A DNA stretch of 64,000 nucleotides, from contig VWZX01005788.1 of NCBI GenBank assembly GCA_013399015.1, positions 64,043 through 128,042 of the forward strand, written 5' to 3'. The DNA comes from Galbula dea (Eukaryota; Chordata; Aves; Piciformes; Galbulidae). The notes under the pieces are model-generated. The model saw nothing but the letters and a program-made list of their open reading frames with translations. It did not search any database and was not told where the DNA came from. Made by a program: the position numbers and the translations under genes. This document shows positions 1 to 12,755 of the stretch, piece by piece (position 1 is the stretch's first letter; each line of letters starts with the position of its first letter).

Positions 1-2890
1 AATTCCACTGTCCAGGAATGCCACTGTCCACCCAAACCACACACACTAGCTGAAGCCATTTGCTCTCCAGCGTCTTATCTCTGAGACACTTCACCAGTAT
101 CACTAGTGTAAGGCTGGATGAATTGTTCCCAATTAACAATGTTTATTTTGGCCTTTTCTCTCCAGTTTGGGTGTGGGGGCAGTGTCAATGGTGCTGTTTG
201 GCTGATTTATTTATGGGTGGAGGAAGGGGGTGTATATCCATGGTCACACTGACTTTTTCAAGCTGCTTTGGAAGAAAGTGCAATGCTTAATTTGCATTCA
301 GACTGCATCTCTGGTTCCTATCTCTCAGTAATGCTTGAATAGATGGTGGTGTGTACAAACCTGGCAATAACTCCAAGCTGGACTGACAAGAGTTAGGAAA
401 CACTGCTAAATTCTTCTATTTCATTTTCCTTTTTTCTCCTCAGAGAGAATTTTATTCTCTGCTGCTTGATGGTTTTCCCTGTGATTCACGTCCTTTCAGG
501 AAATAGTAATTGACAAAAATAAAGCACTTTGGTTGTTATTTAGTGAGCTCCAGCTAAATTCACACAGTCCTGCTTAAGAATCTATGCCCTCCATGTCACA
601 TTTGTTTTAAGCTTCCAGCCTCTTCTAGACAGATTTTTTTTTCCCTATGCAGGCACAAAAGCACTTTAGTCAGCACAATTTTGGAGGTAGAACAAAAAGC
701 CTGTAATAGCATATCTCATGCTGCTATCAATTTTCCACCAGTGGAGCACTCTGGTACATGAGGTCCTTTGTCTATATTCAGAAGTCAGCTTTGGTGACAT
801 TACATGACCAACTACAACATTCTAACATGTTCCACACTGGTTTGAATTGTAACTTAAAAAAAAAGGAGAGAGAATAAAATACTGAAAAGATGTCTTGGAA
901 TGTGGCCAGGGCATAATGATTTCAATTCTGAAGAAATCCAACAACCAATTACACTAAATTCAACATTTTCATGTAGTATAAGTTTAAAATCTCCTCTAAT
1001 CAAATAGGGAAACCCTTTTCCCCAATTATGCTATGGTTTTAGTTACCAGTAGGCCTCTAAAAATCTGTTTCTGCTTAAAACGAAACCCTGAAAGGTTCTA
1101 TTTACTCTATGTATGAAAAAGGGTTGAATCATACAATTATATATTTTAGAATACTAAAGCAATGTAAAAGAGACTAATCATGATCCCAAATTCAATTTTC
1201 AAACCTTTAATTGATCCCATCCCAAAGGTAACATTCTCTCTTAATTGCCATACTGAAATGGTTGCAATTACATAAAATAAAACTATTCACTGGTAACTGG
1301 AAAAAGTCTTCTCATTAACCAGATGATGGCCAGCCTTGAAAATAGTTGATTGCAAAAGGATGCAACCACTTTGCTTGTATTTCCTTTTCTGGTTAAACTC
1401 TCCACATATGTTGAGTTTGTTCCAAAAAACCACACACACACAACAGCACATTGAAGATAGTAGCATGACGTGTGTCTGTCCTACCTTGTAGGAGGGAAGA
1501 AAAGGCCTAGAAGGTAAAGTGTCCTCAGTGCTGATCTGCTCTGTGGGCAGACATCAGAGATGTTCTGTGAGAAGGGAGTTCCCTTGGAGATGCTCTAAAC
1601 CCTTCTCTGAACAAACTCAGGAAACAATAAGGGGGAGCTTAATCCCCAGTTAAAACTGGCAGCTGTGCTACAGGATACACGTACATGGTCTTGCTCTTAT
1701 AGGTGTCACCCAAGGCAGGACTAGGAAAGGTTGGTGGCTTCTCTGTTTGTTTGGAAACCAAAGTAAATACTCATGTTTTTGTGGAGGTGACAGTAGGTGT
1801 TGGTGAAGCAAGAAGATTGGCAGCTTTTTAATTATTGCCAAGAGAGACTGAGCCACTCTCAATTTGATAGCAACACCTGTGCCACTTGGAACACTGCCTC
1901 TCTGGATGCAGAGATGGTGAAAATAGTTACAAGGTGCTTCACTACTATTCCTCTTATTATTCAGCTTCTGGAAGATCTAACTGTCTAGCAGAGATAAGCA
2001 CATCCATAAGAGTTCACTAGAGTCAGGAGCAAGGCACAAGACATTCAGCTATGGTGGCAACAGATTACTGTAACAGACAGGTTCAGAGGCAAGAAGAACA
2101 TCTCTCTTTTTCTTTTGATCTCTTCTCAACAAGACTGGTGGCCTCTCCAGACCTTAGACCCGAGTCAAACACACATCCCTCTCCATTTGGGAATAAAAAG
2201 ATGACTATCTGCACTCTGTGGTACACAGAAGGTCAGACTAGATGTTTGAAAACTCTGGCCTTAAATACCTGACAGAAACATCTCCCAAGAGACTCTCCAA
2301 GTAAATCCATCACGTGGAAGTCTTAAACATAATTCCCTTCTACAACATGGAACATTTCCACAGTGAGTGTCACCATCTCTCTGTTTGGGTGCAGGTTTGG
2401 AGCTCTGTTGTGCTTGAGACTGTACAAACCAAGTGAAAAGACAATCCCTATCACAAAGAGCTCATGTCTGAGTGGAAGATGAGATCCAGAGTAGATACAA
2501 ACAGATGGGGAAACACAAGGTAAGATTGAAATGATTATGTGTTTAATAAGTATCAACTGCAGCACACCAGCTGTAACTTCTCAGTCAAATTCTTAGATGC
2601 ATGGATTAAATAAGTACTCTGGTTCTATTCCAGTGAATTTCAGAATGCAGAACAGGTCACCAGACATGCCCACCCCTTGATATGCATACATCTGTCCATG
2701 CTACATATGCTTACTATGGTCACAGAAAACAGATCCTTTAAACATCTAGGAGATATAATTGAAGTAATGCAGGTTTCTGGAAGTTAGCTATGAGAAGTTG
2801 GGTTTCTGTTTCCCTTGAAAAAGAGGACTTAGACCTCCAATGGAGCTTAGCTGTCCAAGTCATTTAGGCATGCAAATGCAAGCCAATTAT
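1..2890. other. Gene-free intronic DNA
   Basis: No coding signal. The first 32 bases are two copies of a 16-base unit (CCACTGTCCA core) differing at three positions. The longest frames here are under 85 codons and unlike any family I know. One old repeat relic at 2405-2525 is listed separately. Confidence 0.6.
2405..2525 (+). repeat. Ancient interspersed repeat relic, family not assigned
   Basis: Contains GAGACTGTACAAACCAAG, AAAAGACAATCCCTATCACA and AAGAGCTCATGTCTGAGTG. Related phrases recur at 8755-8795 (GACAATTTGTGTCCCAAAGA, then GCTTACAG) and 17183-17212 (GGTGCTGTACAAACACAGTC). Shared phrases at three unlinked places mark an old dispersed repeat, but I cannot name it with confidence. Confidence 0.4.
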
Positions 2891-3062
2891 AAAATCATAG
2901 AATCAATATTGTTGGAAAAGACCTCAGAGACCATCGAGTCCAACCACTAACCTAACTCTACCTTGCTCACCACTAAACCATGTCCCCAGAACCATACCTA
3001 CATGCTTTTTGAACATCTCCAGAGATGGAGATTCCACCACTTCCCTGGCCAGCCTGTTGCCT
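2891..3062 (-). mobile_element. CR1 LINE 3'-end fragment
   Basis: Begins with the reverse complement of the CR1 terminal repeat (AATCATAGAAT). It continues through the conserved 3' region: GTTGGAAAAGACC, GAGTCCAACC, the 'ccatgtccc' block and CCAGAGATGGAGATTCCACC. It is 5'-truncated, as nearly all CR1 copies are. The divergence visible by eye suggests moderate age. Confidence 0.9.
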
Positions 3063-4950
3063 ATATATATCTTTAAACATCTGAGCCTTCAAATTGCTAT
3101 GTAGTGATGAATAACTGCCTGCTTGGACACAGAACAAAGATATTTGACTAGCTGAATAGGCAGCATTTGAATGGTACAGAACATACAGATCCTCTCTTAA
3201 ATGAATGGCTGTTCACTGGCTTGATCAACAGCAAAAAAATTGCTCTTTCTCTTTCTGAGCATACAGTATTTGCAGTAAGGAGGACATGGATAGAAAGCCC
3301 AAAATCTATTTCAGAAGCATTTGGGCAGGCTTGTGAAAGCAGACCCAGTGCAACATTTTGCTGATGAAGTCTTAGGCAGCGATTCGGACAGAAATCCTCA
3401 GTAGCCCTGCAGAAGTTTGGGATCTGCACTTGTCCTGAAGCATTCAGGCTGGTAAAGCAGGCTTCCAAGCCTGACCTACTTTTGTCCCTACCTCATTCCA
3501 GCAGAACTAAATCCTGGTCCTGCATTCAGTCTGGAAAACTGTTGTGAATACAAACGATCCCAGGCAGTGCTGATAGACTCAGGAGGAGACCGAGTTATGT
3601 CTTTGCTTGGAGCTTGTGTGTTTGGGACATTCAGGGACTTTGAGGTCATGCAAAAATTGTTCCTCTAGCAAAATCAATGAACTTTTTTGTGTAAATCAGC
3701 TTTGGAACAGCTTCAGATTTCTGGGGAGGATTACTTTTCACTCAAAGAGATGGTAAAACTCTGCACAAAAATGATTATCTGAAACTTTCCCAAACTTTAC
3801 TGAAATAGAAATGAAAGTCTATCTTCTTAGCTAGCATAAGATGGTGCAGATCAGCTATATGACAGCTACTATGTAGATCAGCAAGGTTTGCATTTCTTCA
3901 GCTGGCTGACCCACCTCTCCTATTGATCATTTTTTTTTTGCAGCTGAAATCATCACAATAGAGTTTGGTTTGATGTAGAAGGAAAACAAATGAAATGTCA
4001 GTGACTTTAAATATGACAAACTACAGATCATTGTTGAGTTTGGTTTCAGAGCACTTCCAAGCAATCTCTGAGCTGTGAATGTTATGGGATTTTAACATTG
4101 TTTCAGCCTTGCATTTCTGCTCCAGCAGTGTGTGGAAGTCTTTGCTGTTGGTGCCCTTGGTCCTGAGGTCACTTAGAGATGAGACAGCTGAGCCAGGGCC
4201 AAAGCAGGATTGATTGAAGAGGTACCCTGGTGAAGAGGTAGGGGTTGCCTGAACTTCTTGTTGTCTGACTCTAAAAGTAGTCTAATTTGGGTAGCCAGTA
4301 ATACACTTGCCTTCTCTGCAAGGTGATGTTTGCTGTATCATTTCTGTTAGGTACAGACTTTTGTGAGTATTTGTTACCTGATATCAACTGCAACAAAAAT
4401 GTGCAAAGCTCAGGCTGGGCAAATGAGAGGGGAAAGAGGAAATGATGGCTGTGCATGGAGCAAGGTGCTTGACTTCATTTCTGTTCAAGTTAGGATTTGG
4501 AAGGCAATGTCTAATTACTGGGGACTTGCAAATAGAGCAGTTGGTAAGCCACTTGTAAAAATGCCTGAACTGGAATCCTTATAACATGAATTTTTGTCAC
4601 CTTACTGAAGTTTCTGTAAGTTTAGGAACTTACACATGGGACTGTGTTTCACTGCTTTCATCCTTCACCACATGAAAAGAAATACAGGGGGCAAACAAAG
4701 AAGACAAAGGAGGGATGGTGGTTCAGATCTGCTGAACAGCCTCCCATGTGCCAGTGCAGAACCCTAAGCGTGGGCCTGCTGCACAGATGCAGCCAGTTAA
4801 AGAAGGCAATAGGTGACAACTCTAATGCACTACACTTCTACAAAGCATTTCCCCACAAATAGTATTAATCTCAGGCAAAGCAAAGAGCATTGGAAACAGC
4901 AAGTGCCTCTCACAGTAGCTGTGGGCAGTGAAGCAGAGAACTGTACTACT

Positions 4951-5037
4951 TACCAGCAGCAGAAATCAGTACAGAGCTGGGACTAGACCTCAGCTACTCT
5001 AATTCTCACCCTCCTTGTCTAACTGCTGTGCAATGCT
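4951..5037 (+). repeat. Possible MIR-like (tRNA-derived SINE) relic
   Basis: The run CAGTACAGAGCTGGGACTAG, CCTCAGCTACTCTAATTCTC and TCTAACTGCTGTGCAATGCT resembles the 3' half of the ancient MIR SINE ('...cagagctgggattcgaacc...'). It is strongly diverged, with no clear ends. A repeat-library search would decide. Confidence 0.4.
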
Positions 5038-8000
5038 GAGTCTTTCATCTTCAACCCTCCTCAGTTGTCTTGGAAGTGCAATCTGATAAGACTGCTATGG
5101 AAACTTCAGACCCATGTGGAGTCATTGCATAAACCTCCACATAATAAAGGAGATATTTATGTCCTTTCAGTACAAAGAAAGTTAATAATCACCATTAGAT
5201 GAAATAAGAGCACACAAAGCAGAGTTAGCTCCCCTTGGAGTGTAAATTGCATAGTACTCCAAGATGAAGGCATGTAGTATTCTCTTTATGGTTATATTTA
5301 AATCTGTGTTTTCTTTCATTGAAATCTGCTCTATAAAGATCTCAGCAATTTGAAACAAAAGTATCCTTTAAAACAAGGAGGGGAAAAAAAATGACATGAT
5401 AGCATCCTTCATGCCAGGCTGGCCCTGTTGTGATTTTACATTGAGGGTGCATTTTAATTGATGAAATGTGCTACACAGCACAACTTGAAAAAGTAACAAC
5501 CTTTAGTTACCATTTGGAAATGTGATGGAGGTGCCAGAAGTTAAACTCTTAGGACTAACTGAAATAACAGAAGCTCCCTATCCTTTCTTGAAGAGGCTCA
5601 TTAGTTTTCACTTTCTCACATTCTGTTTGCCATGGATTTCATCCAAGAATGACGGATGTAGAGTTATTAAGCAAGTGATAGCTTCAAAACTCCAAGTGTC
5701 AGTGCTCAATGTGGAAGCCCAGTTACCTTGCAGGGGACAAGAGGCTTAAGTACCAGTACCCTGGAGCTGGCACGAGTGCAGAAGGAATGATCAGATGGAA
5801 AGGTACTGTCAGAACAGTCTGAGAGATGCAGGTCAGTTACAGGAACAGACAAATAAACAAATGAGGAATGTTTGAGGAATAATCTGGTATTTGAATGGTT
5901 CAGCACACACAGGAAACCAGAAAAAAAGAAAGTGGAAAGAGCATTAATATGCAGAAGGCAATGAACAAGTATCTTTCCTTAAATCCTGTCCAGGGCTGGG
6001 ATATCTCAAATACTCTAAGGCCTCTTTGAGGGAAGAGGCAAATCACTAATGTTTCTGATTATGGGTTTGGAAGAGCAGTCTGCTGTACAGGTCATTCTTT
6101 TCACTCCTGTGGGCCTGCTGACTGGTCATGGTCCATGGAACATGCTCCAGGGGCAGGGTAAAAAAGGCTCCACTACATGAACCTGCTGGAGAGCACAGAG
6201 GGCAAAGCAGCACCTCAAAGCCTTCTCCAACTGGGAAACAGAAGAGCCAAAAGTCCATGTGATCTCTCCCCATTTTACTTTCCAAGTTAAACCACTGCCA
6301 CAACTCCCTCCTTTTCCAAAGATTTATCCATCCCCAGCCCTAGATGAACATTTCATCTGGCCCTGTTCACTTGTATTTCCTGCCACATGCTGACACTCTG
6401 AACGAGCTGAGCCCATGTGTCAAGCTAGAGCCAACCCAATTCTGTTTGCTTTTTTTTATTGCCTTTCCTACTTCATGATTTTGCTCACAAACTGAAGCAG
6501 AAACAAGAAATAACAGTGGAAAAAGCTGGTTATGGAGGGGTTTTTTTCTGTCCTAGATGCAGTAAAAACCTAACAGGGGTCTGAGTGAAAAGCCTGTTGA
6601 GCAGTTTCTTATTTGCTTTCCAGGCTCAAGTGACCTGATGTGTGTCAGTTTTAATCAGACCCCAGAGCTTTGGAAGTCTACCTAGTCCTGGCTGGCAGCT
6701 TGGTTCATATTCCACACCTGGAAGCTAACAGGGCCATGTTTAGAACCGAAGTCTGAACCCTCCTGCAAGTGTTTCTCTGCTTAAACTACAAGATTCAGCC
6801 TTATATATAAAGATTTGATTTTGAGTTCATTTAGCAACTCATTGTTCATGTCCAGCCTGGCACTGGTTTAGACTGGCAGAACCCTTTCAGAACAGGGGCT
6901 CTTACAAGGTTTCTGTTGTTGTCAGCTATAGAGTTTCAGCTTGCAAGAATTTGGCTACAGGCAAGCTGAGCCTGGTTTTCAGTTTGTTCCAGCCAGACAG
7001 CTCAATTTGAAATCTCTGTCCACAGCAACACACACCACTTCTATCATCTCCTTTTACTTCTATTTTATGCAAAGAAGATGCACCTGAATTTCTTCTACTC
7101 AAGTGTCCCTTTGGCTTCCTTCTCCAAGACAGTTAAAATACTGAGAATCTATTTTGAAACACTGCCTACTGAGGAGTGAGTTTTGGGTATCATAACTGAA
7201 GGGATGATATAGATTAATTTGAGATGTGTCACAGGAAAATAAGAATGATCACAGTGGTAGCTAACATGACCTGGTTATGGATGGGAGAAGGATTTATTTC
7301 TTCTCTGTAGCTGCTTTGTTTCAAGTTTGCAGGCCTTTCCCCTTTTTCCTGTAGGACACCTCTTTTTGAGATCCTAGTGTCCTGTGTGAATAACAAGCAA
7401 CAGGAGCTGCAAGGAGAGACTTTGGAGTTTGAACATCCTCTGTGAAGCACTGAAAGAGATTGTCTCAAGAGGTCACAGATTATTCATCACTGGAGCTCCT
7501 GACAACATCAGAAAGCTGACCATGCTTTTGGATAGCTGAATGTACTAGGTGACCTCTTGGGCTTTATTCCAGCAAAATTAATGGCAAATCCAGAGGAGGT
7601 TTTGTGGTTTTATTTTTTCCCCCAAAGCTAGAATCCTGTGACATTTGCCACTAAGCTGAGTAGAGGACCCTTCCAGAGGTCTTTTCTGGAGGAAAAAAAA
7701 AAGAATTAAACTTGAAGCCTATTCAATGGTGTGTTGCCTGTGAGTTAGTAGCTGGTCCCTGTTCCTACTCCCTGGGGATTTTAAAGCCCTCCTGCAGCAG
7801 ATACTATGATCTGGAACTTCTCAGCCTCAGCTTTTTGTTGAGGCTTTCCCACTCTCTCTGATCCTGTATTCTTGATCTGCTCTTTTAGGCACCCACTGCT
7901 AGGCCTTTTCTCTTCTGTTGGATTCATGCCTACATCTCAAACTCATCACTATCCTTTCCCATGGGTTTACTGTCAGATCCTTTGTGTACACTCATCTTTC

Positions 8001-8754
8001 ACTGAGGACTTCACACTGTCTCAATTTGTCTCATGATCTCTTAAGCATATTTTGGGCAGCCCTGATGGTATTCTCCAAATACATATTTTGCTGGATGTCC
8101 ACACATTTATTCTTTACTGGTTTTAGTCTCCCCATAACCTTAATTAGAAATGTAATTAGATGATGGCTGCTATTCCTTGGAAGCTCCCAAGCATGCACTA
8201 ATTTATAGCCCACCATTACTCAGTACAAGCCATAGAAAAATCCATTTGCTCTAACAGCTGTTGCAGGGTATGGATGGGAGAGAAGGTGGCAGACCATTTC
8301 TGGAAAGGTCCAGAAGAAAAGGAGTGTGATTGAAATGTCTGAATGTAATAGAGTGCCTTCAGAAATGGATGAGAGCTGATTTATCTCCACTCTACCAATT
8401 ATACCATTATCATCCTTGCCAGAAAGAAATGTTAACATATGGTTTTGCTGATGGGTTCATGAAGAGAGGGCTGGGCTGGACCCTCAGAAACCCCCTCTGA
8501 GATCCTCTGTCCCAAAGCAGGCTTGTTCCTGGCAGAGGTCTCTTTAGCATGCTCTGTGACAGTGTTGTGGCAAGTCCTAAGAAGGTTTTTTGCTGACTGA
8601 AAGACAAGACAGCAAGGTCTGGTACAAGAACAGGAGCAGCAATAAGATCCTATTGAGAGTGAAGTAGTTGACAGCTTCCAATGCCACATTCCTGATAGTC
8701 ATAGGAGTTGGTGCAGAGTAAGAAGAGTGAGTCTGCACCAGAGTTATGAAAAGA

Positions 8755-8795
8755 GACACAGAAGAGACAATTTGTGTCCCAAAGAGCTTACAGAA
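8755..8795 (+). repeat. Ancient interspersed repeat relic (same phrase as 2405-2525)
   Basis: GAAGAGACAATTTGTGTCCC followed by AAAGAGCTTACAG repeats the 'pyrimidine-rich then AAAGAGCT' phrase seen at 2441-2463. It is too short to classify. Confidence 0.3.
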
Positions 8796-9232
8796 ATGAT
8801 TAGCAAGTTTTGTATCCATTTCAGCTTGAAGGTTTGTTTTAGGCTTTGTGATCTGACTGTATTTAAATCAGTTTGTCCTTCTTTACTGTTATTCAGGATT
8901 ATAGGAAGGAAATGCTGTACAATAACAGATTTTGTTGAAAATAGCCAGATGTGAGCTGCAGAGTAAGGTACTGCACTTCCTTGCCCTGTGTCTGCCAGTT
9001 TAGTGTAATTCTGGGCTAGCTCTGGTACCTTCAGACTGAATGTAGATGCAGATCCAGTTCTAACTCTGCTGGCATGCCAGGCTTCTACAGGTGAAACTTG
9101 TCTTCCCAATGTTAGCATTAAGCTTACATTTCAAAACAACCACTAATATCTTCACTAGCAGTATTATATCCACTGGACAGCAGAGACAGAGTGGATGGAA
9201 GGAACTCTTTCAACTTCTGTTGAAATACATGG

Positions 9233-9275
9233 AAAAACTCCCATTGACTTCAGAAGAAGTTAGATCAAGTTCCAA
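9233..9275 (+). repeat. Possible ancient repeat relic
   Basis: GGAAAAACTCCCATTGACTT followed by CAGAAGAAGTTAGATCAAG resembles a phrase widespread in old sauropsid repeats. Forty bases are too few to assign a family or to exclude chance. Confidence 0.25.
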
Positions 9276-10348
9276 GGCTGCATGTCACCACTTTCTGAGT
9301 GGTCCTGACCCTGCACATAGGCCCCTACATCATGTTACATTCCTTCACCATAAAAAGGATGTGGGAATTTTTTACCCTTCCAGAGACAGCTCTCTTTGGA
9401 AATCACATTTGTTTTCTCTGTAAGTACCAGAAAGAAAAGGATGTGGAAGGCTCAACAGTCAAACTCTAAACTGCCTTTTATGCTGGCATCATTTTTGGGA
9501 TGGGGAGGAAGGGACTATGCACGCACATGCACTCACAGCTAAGGTCTTAATTCTATCTCCAGATGCTGTGCATAATCTAGAGGTTTATCTTAATGAATTA
9601 TTTCTGTTATTACTGCAGGCAAAGTGAGATTTAATTTGATGTGTGATATATCCCTGGATTAACTACCCTTTGGTTTTATTTGCTCCATAATGGTGAATTT
9701 TTGTTTATAGACCCATTTTGTAATTACATCCCTGAGCTCAGAAGGGCTACAGCAATGCTGCTCCATCCTATAGGAAATCAGGTTCCAATTCCCTTCTCCC
9801 AGTCCTGTTGTCAGCTGTGGCTAAAACAGAAGCTGCACAATATGATGTTCACCATTTCACTCTGCTTAATAGCAGCTTTACAGGACAAAGTACATTGAAT
9901 TGAGAGACTCTCCTTGGCTGAAAAGACTGAGATTACCTCTTGAGAGGTGTATGCAAAGTGGCAGAGAAGCTTCACCTTGAAAAATGATGACCATGTGTGT
10001 TATAATATGAGTGCCAGGAGCAATCAGTTGAGTTCTTCATGACACCAACATACTGTGAGTGCCACAACACCACAGAGGCTCCAAGGGTGGTACAGGAAGC
10101 ATGTGAAGCAGAGGTTCAGTAATTCTTTATTTCCCTGCTAGCCTCCTCTCAGTGGGAAGCCAAGCCTTAACCCCATGCTGAAAGATGCAGTGCAGGCTGG
10201 TGGTCATGGCACTGGGACACTCTTCTCCCATCCTACTCTGTCCAGCCCAGACTAACCCTACCTCTACCCTCCAAACACAGGAGGTCTAGGACCCCCACAG
10301 CTGCACTGGCTCATATTCACAACATCTCTTTAGCACATTTCTGCAGTA

Positions 10349-10712
10349 GAATCACAGAATCATAGAATTGTTTTGGTTGGAAAAGACCTTTAAGATCATG
10401 AAGTCCAACTATTAACCCAGCACTGCTAAGTCTACCACTAGACCATATCCCTCAGCACCACATAGGATCACAGGATTGTCAGAGTTGGAAGGGAGCTCAA
10501 AGATCATCTAGTTCCAACCCCCCTGCCTGCCAGGGACATCATCCACTAGATCAGGTTACCCAGGGCCCCATCAAGCCTTGTCTTAAAAGCTTCCAGGGAT
10601 GGGGCTTCCACAACCTCTCTGGGCAACCTGTTCCACTGCCTAACCACCCTCATCTACATGTCTTTTAAATATGTCCAGGGATGATGACTCAACCAGTTCC
10701 TAGGGCACAGCC
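10349..10712 (-). mobile_element. CR1 fragment interrupted by a second CR1 insertion
   Basis: The outer copy starts at 10349 with AATCACAGAATCATAGAATTG and runs to the CTCAGCACCACAT block at about 10463. It resumes at 10651 with CATCTACATGTCTTTTAAA and the ATGTCCAGGGATGATGACTC block. These two pieces are adjacent in ordinary CR1 copies. The intervening 10464-10650 is a separate CR1 copy, so this element is the older of the two. A 'cat' flanks both sides of the insertion, which could be a very short target duplication. Confidence 0.85.
10464..10650 (-). mobile_element. Nested younger CR1 3' fragment
   Basis: A complete small CR1 tail in the same orientation as its host element. It starts AGGATCACAGGATTGTCAGAG, then has GTTGGAAGGGAGCTCAAAGATCATC, and continues to GGGGCTTCCACAACCTCTCTGGGCAACCTGTTCC. 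Its diagnostic bases (GGGAGCTCAAAG, CTGCCTGCCAGGGACATC) differ from the host copy, indicating another CR1 subfamily. Confidence 0.85.
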
Positions 10713-12006
10713 TGTAGTTATCAGAAGACAAAGAGCATGTCTCAAACCCAGCTCATCCACTTCCCTAGTGCTGGTATGGCAAAACCATGGGAGTATCTCA
10801 TTCCAATATGAGAGGGGGGGGAGAGGGCCAGAGTCACAGAGAGCTGAGATCTCACTGCAGCTCTGCAGGGAGCAGGACACAGTGCTGTGGTTGCAGAAGC
10901 TGTGGCAGCACCCGTCCCTAATCCCCTGGGAGCATATGGGATTGCGTGTACGCAGAGTCGTGTTTCACTGCAATCAGAGGGATCTTAATTAGTACTACTT
11001 ATAACAACAGAAGTCAGCATAAGCACCAGGAAAAGTAAGTGGAAGCAAACAAATCCATCTGGGTATTAGCATGTCCCTTGGAAAGAGTGAGGAGCTTTTT
11101 GACTTAAAGCAGCACTGCCTCCTCATACTCTCCAGCCTGAGCCTCCACTCATGAGCACACACGTAACTTGCTGGGAGCATGGACTCATCTCCTCCCTCCC
11201 TGAGTGACCCATGTAGGAGTAGGAGAGCTTTGCTCCTATCAGAACCCAGTGTCATAGAGCACTTTATGAGTGTCCTGGAGTGGGGACCTCCACAGGACAA
11301 GGCAGCAGCTATGAAGTTCAGGCTTTACAGGGAGGAGGTGCTGGGTTCAATCCCTAGTCAAAGAGAGTCAAGCAAAAAATATGCATATTTCCTAGATAGA
11401 TATTACACTGTAGACAAAATGTTTTTTGGTTTGGTTTGGTTTTTTACTGAAGACTAGAATTTTTGAGACCATTAAAACTGCAGAGAGCCAAAGCTTCCAG
11501 TTTGTAAGGAGTGTCTGGAGATTTACCTTATAGAGCATGAGTCTGTAATTGCTCCTGACGTGTCTGTTCCCTTACACTGCCATTAAAAGTTTATGTCCAC
11601 TTTTTTTTTTTCCTCTTAACTTCCAACTAATAAATTAAGTGCTGGAAAGCCAAAGTGAAAAAAATAAAACATGTCAATCCTGCTTGGACCAGCACAAGGT
11701 GGGAGAGTCAGGGCTGACACCAAAGCTGCCTTCAAAATCACCTACTGTTTGGAGAGCAGTGTACTAAGACTCAAGCTTCCTGCCTTTTCCCAGTTAAACC
11801 CAGACCTGTAATGTTGTTTTACTGCCTTGGCAGTGTGAATTTCAAACAGCCCTTATGAGTGGAAAGTGATTTAGAACTAGTTTTCTAAGAAACCCCAAAA
11901 CACAAGCAGCATTTTTAGGAGTGAAAATCTAGGATTATGTGTCAACATTTGCAGACCTATCTGAGGGATGCAAGGAACATAAATCCTAGGACTTAGAAGT
12001 TGTTAT

Positions 12007-12062
12007 GAGGCCAAATTCTTGTTTCCTTTACCCACGAGTAGTGTTGCTCAAGTCAATGGCTT
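12007..12062 (-). repeat. Ancient amniote-type repeat relic (related to 36616-36712)
   Basis: On the plus strand GAGGCCAAATTCTTGTTTCC leads to CTCAAGTCAATGGCTTG. In reverse this gives the phrase order of the relics at 36616 and 26456 (ending near GAATTTGGCC). Short and diverged. Confidence 0.3.
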
Positions 12063-12561
12063 GAAACAGTTTCTGTAAATAAAATGAGCAAGAGTTAGCT
12101 TAAAGTCTACAGAAAATAATATGAACAATCTTTCTTCCCCCAGGGAGGAGAAGCCAAGCATTCCTTGGCTTGACCTGTCCTCACACAGCCGGTGAGGCAG
12201 GATGCACCATGCCTGCTGCCCTGAGCACTGGGTGCCCTCATCCCTGCTCTCCATGCAGTTCCTGGTTACCCTGATTCATGCTGATGCTGCAGGGTTTTGT
12301 GGCCATTCCCAGCTGTCTAGCTCTGTGCCCCAGCACATTCTAGCCAGGGCTCTGCCTCTTTCTAGTTGCTTTGCTGGACAAGGGAGGCAGCACTAGGATC
12401 CTCCACTTGTTCCTGCTCCGAGGCTTAAGTGAAGCAAAGAAAACCATAGACCAGAGGGGACTGGAGCAGCAGGGCAAGACCTTTGCCTTTCTCTGCACAT
12501 TCAAGTTAGGACTGAGGATAATCAAGTCCTTCTAGCACTGGCTTTGATCTGAGATCAGATT

Positions 12562-12755
12562 TAAGGAAGGTGGTAAGGCAGTAGAACAGATTGCCCAGAG
12601 GAGTTGTGGATGCCCCATCCCTGGAAGTGTTCTAGGCCAGGCTGGATAGGGCTTTGAGCAATCTGGTCTAGTTGAAGATGTCCCTGCCCAAGGTGGGAGG
12701 GAGGATGGAACTCAAGAATCTTTAAGGTCCCTTCCAACACAAACCAAACCATCAC
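12562..12755 (+). mobile_element. CR1 LINE 3'-end fragment
   Basis: Plus-oriented CR1 tail. Recognisable blocks are GAACAGATTGCCCAGAGGAG, TGTGGATGCCCCATCCCTGG, GGGCTTTGAGCAATCTGGTC and AAGGTCCCTTCCAACACAAACC. The terminal octamer repeat is reduced to ACCATCAC, so the very 3' end has decayed or been lost. Confidence 0.9.

Larger units (their letters stand above)
3063..10348. other. Gene-free intronic DNA
   Basis: AT-leaning single-copy sequence with a MIR-like relic (4951-5037) and two other weak repeat relics (8755, 9233). The longest open frame is 124 codons (9118-8744, minus) with no family resemblance. Nothing else was seen. Confidence 0.55.

Noticed and set aside
1..32. Two copies of a 16-base unit at the window start
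   Set aside because: Only two copies with three differences, cut by the window edge; not enough to call a repeat array.
2229..2275. GAAGGTCAGACTAGATGTTT, resembling the end of an old CR1 family
   Set aside because: Too short and diverged to support a separate element.
11344..11354. GGTTCAATCCC resembling a tRNA B box
   Set aside because: No A box or cloverleaf upstream; a single B-box-like match is common by chance.
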